Source: Streptomyces iakyrus (GTDB lineage: Bacteria; Actinomycetota; Actinomycetes; Streptomycetales; Streptomycetaceae). From it: a stretch of 64,000 nucleotides of DNA. Under the pieces are notes generated by a model. That model did no database searches. It saw nothing but the letters and a program-made list of their open reading frames with translations, and had not been told where the DNA came from. Of this stretch, positions 58,142 to 64,000 are shown one piece after another. The position numbers were made by a program, and so were the translations under genes. The DNA lies in contig NZ_JNXI01000011.1 of NCBI RefSeq assembly GCF_000717055.1, positions 62,001 to 126,000 of the forward strand. Reading direction: 5' to 3'. The number at the start of each line of letters is the position of its first letter. Position 1 is the first letter of the stretch.

Positions 58142-58927
58142 GACGGGCGGTCGCTTCTCCGCGAAGGCGCGGGCGCCCTCCTTGGCGTCGGCGGTGTCGA
58201 AGACCGGCCAGCCGCGGGCGAGTTCGGCGGCGAGGCCGTCGGACTCGGTCATCTCGGCGGTCTCGTAGACGGAGGCCTTGACGGCTTCGACGGCCAGCGG
58301 GCCGCAGGAGTTGATCCGCTCGGCGATCTCCAGGGCTGCGTCGAGTGCCGTGCCGTCGGGGACGACGCGGCCGACCAGGCCGATGGCGGCGGCCTCGCGG
58401 GCGCTGTAGGGGCGGCCGGTGAGGAGCATCTCCAGGGCGTGGGTGCGCGGGATCTGGCGTTGCAGGCGGACCGTGGAGCCGCCGATCGGGAACAGGCCCC
58501 GCCGCACTTCGAACAGGCCGAAGGTGGCGGACTCGGCGGCGACCCGGATGTCGGTGCCCTGGAGCATCTCGGTGCCGCCCGCGACGCACGCCCCCTCGAC
58601 GGCGGCGATCACCGGTTTGCGCGGGCGGTGATGACGCAGCATGGCCTTCCAGTGCAGGTCGGGGTCGGCCTTGAGCCGGTCGCGGTACTCCTCCCCGGCC
58701 ATGCCGTTCCCGGCGAGGGCCTTGAGGTCCATGCCGGAGCAGAACGAGCCGCCAGCGCCGGTGAAGACGATCGAGCGGACCGAGTCGTCCGCGTCGGCCT
58801 CCAGCCACCCGTCGTGGAGGCCGACGAGCATCGGCAGCGAGAGCGCGTTCCTGGCTTCCGGCCTGTTGAGCGTGAGCACCAGTGTGGCGCCTTCGCGCTG
58901 CACGGTGAGGTGTTCCGTCCCGCCCAT
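58127..58927 (-). CDS. Enoyl-CoA hydratase/isomerase-family protein
   Basis: Protein of 266 residues. Crotonase fold: TLNRPEARNALSLPMLVGLHDG, oxyanion region FCSGMDLKALAG, AAVEGACVAGGTEMLQGTDIRVAAESATFGLFEVRRGLFPIGGSTVRL. The usual catalytic Glu positions read GTEM and EVRRGLFP, which fits hydratase activity, although the exact chemistry is unsure. It is 56 bases upstream of the DUF35-thiolase operon on the same strand and probably its first gene, acting in beta-oxidation of an unusual acyl-CoA. ATG 58927. Confidence 0.88.
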   Translation of the reverse strand: MGGTEHLTVQREGATLVLTLNRPEARNALSLPMLVGLHDGWLEADADDSVRSIVFTGAGGSFCSGMDLKALAGNGMAGEEYRDRLKADPDLHWKAMLRHHRPRKPVIAAVEGACVAGGTEMLQGTDIRVAAESATFGLFEVRRGLFPIGGSTVRLQRQIPRTHALEMLLTGRPYSAREAAAIGLVGRVVPDGTALDAALEIAERINSCGPLAVEAVKASVYETAEMTESDGLAAELARGWPVFDTADAKEGARAFAEKRPPVFKRA

Positions 58928-58991
58928 GGCGAACTCCCGTCTCCTGGAACGAGAACAGGTTGCAGTAGGGCGGGAAGCACTTCAAGGGTTT

Positions 58992-59008
58992 TCTGACAGT
59001 CAGTCAGA
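58992..59008. promoter_or_regulatory. TetR-like operator between divergent lipid operons
   Basis: TCTGAC-AGTCA-GTCAGA: 6-base arms (58992-58997 and 59003-59008), 5-base spacer, with overlapping GTCAGTCAG repeats, in an AT-rich tract. It lies between the enoyl-CoA hydratase/thiolase operon and the acyl-CoA synthetase gene and could control both. No tetR gene is in the window next to it. Confidence 0.55.
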
Positions 59009-59102
59009 TTCTTTCGCGGAGACCCTTCACAGTTGGACCGCCCTTTGCTCTGATGACCGGCGAACCGTCCGATGCCAGGCACGCCCGGGGTCAGGAGGAG
59101 CG

Positions 59103-60722
59103 GTGGAGTACAACCTTGCCGACCTGTTCGAGTCGGTCGTCGACGTCGTCCCCGGCCGTGAGGCGCTGGTGTACGCCGACCATCCCGGCACGGGCGCGGA
59201 GCGACGCCTGACGTACGCGGAGCTGGACGCGGCGGCCGACCGCGTCGGGCACCACCTGCTCGACAGCGGGATACGCCCCGGCGAGCACCTCGGGCTCCAC
59301 CTCTACAACGGGGTGGAGTACCTCCAGACGGTGCTGGGCTGCCTGAAGGCGCGGATCGTGCCGGTCAACGTCAACTACCGCTATGTCGAAGAGGAGCTGG
59401 TGTACCTCTACCGGGACGCCGACCTGGTCGCGCTGGTCTTCGACGCCGAGTTCACGGACCGGGTGGCGGCGGCGCGTCCCCGGGCGGAGAAGCTGCGGCA
59501 TCTGATCCGGGTGGGCACTGCGCCGCCGGGAGCCGCGGAGGTGCCCTGCGTGGAGTTCGCGCAGGTGGAGGCCGCCGGGTCGCCCGAGCGCGGATTCCCG
59601 TCCCGCTCGGCCGACGACCAGTTCATCATCTACACCGGCGGCACGACCGGCATGCCCAAGGGCGTGATGTGGCGGCAGGAGGACCTGTTCTTCGCGGGCC
59701 TCGGCGGGGGCGCCCCGACCGGGGAACCGGTGAAGAAGCCGGAGGAACTGGCGGAGCGGGTCGCGGCCGGTGGCGCGGGCATCACGTTTTTCCCGACGGC
59801 CCCGCTGATGCACGGCACCTCCACCCTCACCGCGTTCATCGGCTTCAACTTCGGGCAGCGGGTCGTCATCCACCGCAAGTTCGTGCCCGAGGAGGTGCTG
59901 CGGACCGTGGAGAAGGAGCGGGTCAGCAGCATCTCGCTGGTGGGCGACGCCATGCTGCGGCCGCTGATCGACGCCCTGAGCGGACCGCTGCGGCACATCG
60001 ACCGCTCGTCGCTGTTCAGCGTGTCGTCGTCCGGCGCGATCATGTCGGACACGGTGCGCCGGCAGTTCCAGGCGCTGGTGCCGAACGCCATGCTGCTGAA
60101 CAACTTCGGCTCCTCGGAGTCCGGCTTCAACGGCACGGCGACCGAGGACTCCGGTCCGGAGCGGGGCTTCCGGGTGCGGGTCAACGCCCGCACCCAGGTG
60201 GTCGACCCGGCCACGTACGCGCCGGTGCCGGCCGGTGAGGTGGGCCGGATCGCCCAGTGCGGACACGTGCCGCTCGGCTACTACAACGACCCGGTCAAGA
60301 CCGCCGCGACCTTCTTCGAGAGGGACGGCGAGCGGTGGGTGCTGCTCGGCGACATGGCCACCGTCGACGAGGAGGGCGTGGTCACCGTCCTGGGCCGGGG
60401 CTCGCAGTGCATCAACACCGGCGGCGAGAAGGTGTACCCGGAGGAGGTCGAGCAGGCCCTGAAGTCCCACCCGGACGTCTACGACGCGCTGGTGGCCGGG
60501 GTGCCCGACCCCCGGTGGGGCCACCACGTGGCGGCGGTGGTGCAACTGCGCGAGGGGGCGGCACGGCTGTCGCTGGAGGACATCCGCACGCACTGCCGTG
60601 ACCGGCTCGCCGGCTACAAGGTCCCGCGCCGGCTGGTGATCACCGAATCGATCCGGCGGTCGCCGAGCGGCAAGGCGGACTACCGGTGGGCCCGGGAGGT
60701 GGCAGTGGCGGCGGACGGGTGA
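59103..60722 (+). CDS. Acyl-CoA synthetase (AMP-forming, FadD type)
   Basis: Protein of 539 residues from GTG 59103 (AGGAGG four bases upstream). ANL-family motifs are clear: the P-loop YTGGTTGMPKG, the adenine-binding NNFGSSESGF, GYYNDPVKTAATFF, LGDMATVDEEGVVTVLGRGSQCINTGGEKVYPEEVE, and the catalytic Lys in RRSPSGKADYRW. It activates a carboxylic acid to its CoA ester. Divergence from the thiolase/DUF35/hydratase operon suggests it activates the same substrate, possibly a steroid or branched fatty acid; a cholesterol oxidase gene is at the far end of the window but not linked. Confidence 0.92.
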   Translation: MEYNLADLFESVVDVVPGREALVYADHPGTGAERRLTYAELDAAADRVGHHLLDSGIRPGEHLGLHLYNGVEYLQTVLGCLKARIVPVNVNYRYVEEELVYLYRDADLVALVFDAEFTDRVAAARPRAEKLRHLIRVGTAPPGAAEVPCVEFAQVEAAGSPERGFPSRSADDQFIIYTGGTTGMPKGVMWRQEDLFFAGLGGGAPTGEPVKKPEELAERVAAGGAGITFFPTAPLMHGTSTLTAFIGFNFGQRVVIHRKFVPEEVLRTVEKERVSSISLVGDAMLRPLIDALSGPLRHIDRSSLFSVSSSGAIMSDTVRRQFQALVPNAMLLNNFGSSESGFNGTATEDSGPERGFRVRVNARTQVVDPATYAPVPAGEVGRIAQCGHVPLGYYNDPVKTAATFFERDGERWVLLGDMATVDEEGVVTVLGRGSQCINTGGEKVYPEEVEQALKSHPDVYDALVAGVPDPRWGHHVAAVVQLREGAARLSLEDIRTHCRDRLAGYKVPRRLVITESIRRSPSGKADYRWAREVAVAADG

Positions 60723-60835
60723 TTCTCCGGCCGGAACGTTGAACCCAGGATGACGTGCGGACGTACTGGTGGTGGCAGGCTCGGACTCCGGGCTCTGTCA
60801 GCCATGCCAGCAAGACCGCACGGAAGGACCACCGG

Positions 60836-62800
60836 GTGTCGCCTTTCACTCGCTCCCGTCAGCTCTCGGACCCGACCGAGGGCGGAGCGGAACCGGATGA
60901 CGACACGGCGGCAGAGGATCCGGCCGGGGAACGGGCCGAGGCGGAGAGGCCGGACGCGGAACCGGACACGGGTGCGGAGACGGAACCGGACACAGCTGAG
61001 GAGGCGGCGCCGGGCACCGCCCCGAAGGACGAACCGGACACGGCGGTGGAGACCTCACCGGGCACGGCTGTGGACGCCGGCCAGGACACGGCCCCTGACC
61101 CGGACCCGGCTCCCGGCCCGGGTTCCGACGGGCCCCCCGGTGCGCCGAAGCCCGGCTGGTTCGGCTGGCGGCGCCGCTATCCCCGGGTGGCACGCGGCGT
61201 CAGCGTGGGAACCACCGTGCTGGCGGGTGCCCTCGTGCTGTTCGCGCTGCTCGTGCCCAATCAGGTCGACAAGATCGAGTTCGCCTCGTTCGTCAGGATC
61301 CCCGCCGAGGGCGTGCTGCTCGCGGGCCTGCTGCTCGCCCTGCCGCCGAAGGCCCGCCGGATCGCCGCCGTGGTCATGGGCGCGTTCCTCGGCCTGGTCA
61401 CGATCCTGAAGTTCGTGGACATGGGCTTCTACCAGATCCTGGCCCGCCCCTTCGACCTGGTGCTGGACTGGATCCTGATCGAGAACGGCACGGACTTCCT
61501 GAGGGAGACGTTCGGCCGTACCGGCCAGGTGCTGGCCGTGACCGGCGTGATCGTGCTGTTCGTCGCGGTGCTGGTCCTCACGACCCTCTCCGTGGTGCGG
61601 CTGACCCGTCTGATGGTCCGGCACCGGCCCGTCGCCGCCCGTGCGACGCTGATCCTCGGCACGGCGTGGATGACCTGCATGACCCTGGGCCTCCAGATCG
61701 GCACGGTGCCGATCGCCACCAAGGGCAACGCTGAGTTCCTGGGCAACCGGGTGGAGCAGGTCCGGGCGGGCCTGAAGGACGCACGGGTCTTCGAGAAGCA
61801 GGCCGCCGTCGACGCCTTCGCGAAGACGCCGCCCGACCAGCTGCTCACGGGACTGCGCGGTAAGGACGTCCTGTTCACCTTCATCGAGAGCTACGGCCGG
61901 GTCGCGATCGACGACCCGGCGATGGCGCAGCAGACCGACACGGTCCTCAAGGAGGGCACCGGCCGGCTGAAGGCGGCCGGGTTCGCGTCGCGCAGCGGCT
62001 GGTTGCAGTCGCCGGTGACGGGCGCGGGCAGCTGGCTCGCCCACTCGACCTTCCTGTCCGGCCTGTGGATCAAGAACCAGCAGCGGTACCGCAACCTGAC
62101 CACGAGCGATCGCATGACGCTGACGAAGTACTTCGGGAAGACAGGCGCCTGGCGGACCGTCGGCATCGTGCCGGGGGTGCGGCGGGCCTGGCCGGAGGGG
62201 AAGTACTTCGGCCTGGACCACATCTACGACTCCGAGCACCTCGGCTACCACGGCCCGTACTTCAGCTGGACGCCCGTGCCCGACCAGTTCAGCATGGAGG
62301 CCTTCCAGCGGCTGGAGCACGGCAAGAAGGACCGCGAGCCGATCATGGCGGAGATCATCCTGGCGTCGAGCCACAACCCCTGGTCCCCCATCGCGCGGAT
62401 GATCGACTGGGACGACCTCGGCGACGGCTCGGTGTTCCACCGGATCAAGAAGGAGGGCACCAACCCCACGGAGGTCTGGAAGGACCCGGAGAGGGTGCGC
62501 ACCGAGTACCGGCGGGCCATCGAGTACTCGATCCGGAGCCTGACCGAGTGGGTCGAGCGCTACGGCGACGAGGACACGGTGCTGGTCTTCCTCGGCGACC
62601 ACCAGCCGGTACCGACCGTCACCGCCGGGGACACCGGCAAGGACGTGCCGGTCACCATCGTCGCCAAGGACAAGAAGGTCCTGGACCGGGTCGCCGACTG
62701 GAACTGGACGGACGGCCTCAAGCCGGCCGCGAACGCCCCCCGGTGGGGCATGGACAAGTTCCGCGACCGCTTCATGACGGCGTACGGTCCGCAGGGCTGA
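60836..62800 (+). CDS. Membrane sulfatase-family protein (LTA-synthase/phosphoglycerol-transferase like)
   Basis: Protein of 654 residues from GTG 60836 (GGAAGG eight bases upstream). Residues 10-105 are acidic and repetitive (EPDTAVETSPGTA-like); four to five membrane helices follow (SVGTTVLAGALVLFALLV, GVLLAGLLLALP, VVMGAFLGLVTILKFV, LAVTGVIVLFVAVLVL, ATLILGTAWMTCMTLGL), then an extracellular alkaline-phosphatase-like domain (KDVLFTFIESYGRVAI with the Tyr/Ser metal site, ILASSHNPWSPIA, VFLGDHQPVPTV). Such enzymes move glycerol-phosphate or phospho-groups onto envelope polymers. The exact activity is open. Its end overlaps the convergent hydrolase gene by 29 bases. Confidence 0.86.
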   Translation: MSPFTRSRQLSDPTEGGAEPDDDTAAEDPAGERAEAERPDAEPDTGAETEPDTAEEAAPGTAPKDEPDTAVETSPGTAVDAGQDTAPDPDPAPGPGSDGPPGAPKPGWFGWRRRYPRVARGVSVGTTVLAGALVLFALLVPNQVDKIEFASFVRIPAEGVLLAGLLLALPPKARRIAAVVMGAFLGLVTILKFVDMGFYQILARPFDLVLDWILIENGTDFLRETFGRTGQVLAVTGVIVLFVAVLVLTTLSVVRLTRLMVRHRPVAARATLILGTAWMTCMTLGLQIGTVPIATKGNAEFLGNRVEQVRAGLKDARVFEKQAAVDAFAKTPPDQLLTGLRGKDVLFTFIESYGRVAIDDPAMAQQTDTVLKEGTGRLKAAGFASRSGWLQSPVTGAGSWLAHSTFLSGLWIKNQQRYRNLTTSDRMTLTKYFGKTGAWRTVGIVPGVRRAWPEGKYFGLDHIYDSEHLGYHGPYFSWTPVPDQFSMEAFQRLEHGKKDREPIMAEIILASSHNPWSPIARMIDWDDLGDGSVFHRIKKEGTNPTEVWKDPERVRTEYRRAIEYSIRSLTEWVERYGDEDTVLVFLGDHQPVPTVTAGDTGKDVPVTIVAKDKKVLDRVADWNWTDGLKPAANAPRWGMDKFRDRFMTAYGPQG

Positions 62801-63494
62801 GGAAGTTCTCGACGGCCGCGAGGAACTCCTCCGGGCGGGCCTCGTGCACGAGATGCCCCGCGTCGACGGTGATGTGCCGGGCGTCGGGGAGCAGTTCGGC
62901 GAAGGCGGCGATCTGCTCCTGCGGGATCAGGCTGCCCGGCCCGCCGCCGATCAGCAGAGTGGGGCTCGTGATCCGCCCCATGTGGTCCCACCACTCGGGG
63001 TTCGGTGCGTTGCGCTGTTCGTCGGTGGCGAGGATCATGGCCCAGTCGTACGGCAGGTCCCCGGCGGGCCGTTCGGCGGGTGGGCGCGGCGGGTCCAGCG
63101 GGAAGGGCGCGGGCACGTCCTCCAGGACGAGCCGCCGGACGAGTCCCGGGCCGCGTTGGGCGAGCAGGTAGGCGACGGCGCCGCCGAGCGAGTGGCCCAC
63201 GACGTCGGCGCGCTCGATGCCGAGCGTGCGGAGGAAGGCGTGAACGTCGTCGCGCAGGGTCTCGTACGCGTATCTGCCGGGCCAGTCGCTGCGGCCGTGT
63301 CCGCGCAGATCGGGCGCGTAGACCCGGCGGGGCCCCGCTGCCCCCGTGGCCAGGGCGGGGGCGATCTCCGCCCAGTCGCCGCCGTCGGCCCCGCGGGCGT
63401 GCAGCAGCAGGAGGGGCGGTGCGTCCTGCGGTCCCCAGACGCGGTAGGCCTGGGTGATGCCGTTCGCCCGTAGGGTGCGCGGTCGGTCGTCCAT
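62772..63494 (-). CDS. Alpha/beta-hydrolase family protein
   Basis: Protein of 240 residues from ATG 63494. The oxyanion segment is LLLHARGADGGDW, nucleophile VVGHSLGGAVAYLL, the Asp/His end DARHITVDAGHLVHEARPEEF; the fold is complete. Members include esterases, lactonases and haloperoxidases, so the substrate cannot be named. It converges on the sulfatase-like gene with a 29-base overlap of coding sequence. Confidence 0.87.
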   Translation of the reverse strand: MDDRPRTLRANGITQAYRVWGPQDAPPLLLLHARGADGGDWAEIAPALATGAAGPRRVYAPDLRGHGRSDWPGRYAYETLRDDVHAFLRTLGIERADVVGHSLGGAVAYLLAQRGPGLVRRLVLEDVPAPFPLDPPRPPAERPAGDLPYDWAMILATDEQRNAPNPEWWDHMGRITSPTLLIGGGPGSLIPQEQIAAFAELLPDARHITVDAGHLVHEARPEEFLAAVENFLSPADRTPS

Positions 63495-63565
63495 ACCGGC
63501 ACGGTAGGCGAGGGGCGCCGCCGGGCCGGGGCCGTTCTGCCGACAGCAGAGGGGTGCCTGCCGCG

Positions 63566-64000
63566 TCAGGCGAAGAAGCCGGCCACGCGCCGCACGAACC
63601 GGTCCGGGTCGTCGAGCCACGGGTAGTGTCCCGCACCCGGCTGCACCGCGAACTCGGCGGAGGGGAAGGCCTGTGCAGCCTTCCGGGCGAGCGCCGGGCT
63701 CGGGCCGCCGTCGACTTCACCGGCCAGGACGAGTACAGGGGTTCGCACGCGGGCGAGCGCGCTGCGGGTCGCGTCCGGTTGGTAGGCGCCGTCGGCACCG
63801 TAGATCTCCGCGGCGTCGTCGTTGGTCTCGGCCTCCTCACGGTCGGCGTGGGCCCGGGCGGTGTCGTCCCACCGCCCGTAGAAGAACGGGAGGAATGCCG
63901 GGTCGAAGTCGCCCTTGCCCTCCAGCCAGGCCTCGAACGGCGGGAACGCGTCCGCGAACCAGGGTTCGGACGCGCGCAGCCGGGCCGCCGCCAGCCGGTC
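63566..64000 (-). CDS. Alpha/beta-hydrolase, C-terminal part, truncated by the window end
   Basis: The frame is open on the minus strand from the window edge; 144 residues are visible. It reads LEGKGDFDPAFLPFFYGRWDDTARAHADREEAET, then RVRTPVLVLAGEVDGGPSPALARKAAQAFPSAEFAVQPGAGHYPWLDDPDRFVRRVAGFFA. The latter is the end of the alpha/beta-hydrolase fold with the Asp in GEVDGG and the His in GAGHYPWLDD. The nucleophile is outside the window. A proline iminopeptidase-like or esterase function is possible. Confidence 0.82.
   Translation of the reverse strand, partial: DRLAAARLRASEPWFADAFPPFEAWLEGKGDFDPAFLPFFYGRWDDTARAHADREEAETNDDAAEIYGADGAYQPDATRSALARVRTPVLVLAGEVDGGPSPALARKAAQAFPSAEFAVQPGAGHYPWLDDPDRFVRRVAGFFA

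Noticed and set aside
60865..61150. Repetitive acidic Pro/Thr/Glu segment as a separate repeat element
   Set aside because: It is the low-complexity cytoplasmic N-terminus of the sulfatase-like protein; DNA copies are too diverged to call a repeat.
1..64000. CRISPR arrays, insertion sequences, attachment sites, tRNA or rRNA genes, a biosynthetic gene cluster
   Set aside because: No regularly spaced repeats, transposase or integrase motifs, tRNA cloverleaf sequences, or PKS/NRPS/terpene core genes were seen when reading both strands.

Overview
The window is about 72% GC and reads as a Streptomyces chromosome. The signs are a melC1-melC2 tyrosinase operon, a clpP3-clpP4-like pair next to a PopR-type regulator, a long chaplin with an LAxTG sorting signal, an NsdA-type regulator, a streptophobe-family membrane protein, DasR-like operator repeats before a GH19 chitinase, and several TTA (bldA-type) codons. 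I see no rRNA, tRNA, CRISPR array, insertion sequence or phage block. Genes are short monocistronic units or small operons on both strands, often separated by GC-rich stem-loops.

Layout. 1-7.8 kb: the 3' end of a covalent-FAD cholesterol oxidase, the mel operon, an RNase HI with an added Cys cluster, two VOC-fold proteins, an SGNH lipoprotein, an aminoglycoside-phosphotransferase-like gene cut short by an in-frame TAG, and an epoxide hydrolase. 7.8-12.6 kb: the ClpP3/ClpP4/PopR proteolysis switch, a SigB-type sigma factor convergent with an RsbW-like ATPase, and a small membrane protein overlapping two PRC-barrel genes. 12.6-20 kb: a signalling cluster with a DUF6777-like protein, a streptophobe protein, a soluble Ser/Thr kinase, a protein carrying many PTRVV repeats, and an FHA-FHA-ABC exporter. 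20-31.3 kb: metabolic and detoxification genes, a carotenoid oxygenase pseudogene with three frameshifts, a PI-PLC-like secreted protein, and the chitinase with three tandem dre-like sites.

31.3-38.6 kb: a MarR regulator divergent from an AmiC-like sensor. Then comes a less GC-rich segment with a relic of an inositol-monophosphatase-family gene and a compact three-gene operon ending in a cytoplasmic-looking metzincin metalloprotease. Its middle gene repeats the pro-segment motif of the protease. An LmbE-type deacetylase, an acyl-CoA-dehydrogenase-like flavoprotein and a secreted serine hydrolase follow. 38.6-41.7 kb: an ssuE-ssuD sulfonate operon with a Cys-containing leader peptide and an upstream operator-like palindrome, and an SPW-repeat membrane protein. 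41.7-54.8 kb: an epimerase, a GNAT, a methyltransferase preceded by a 14-codon micro-ORF, the chaplin, a secreted peptidase, a baeRF3 protein, a PAS-SpoIIE phosphatase and a phosphotransferase (both with TTA codons) flanking nsdA, a universal stress protein and a CGNR zinc-finger relic. 54.9-60.7 kb: a translationally coupled two-thiolase plus DUF35 operon with an enoyl-CoA hydratase, divergent from an acyl-CoA synthetase across a TetR-like operator. 60.8-64 kb: a membrane phosphoglycerol-transferase-like sulfatase and two alpha/beta hydrolases, the last truncated by the window end.

The strongest candidates for something not yet described are the metzincin operon at 33.5-35.0 kb and the kinase / PTRVV-repeat / FHA-ABC set at 15.3-20.0 kb. 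Function calls rest on reading motifs by eye; no database search was run.
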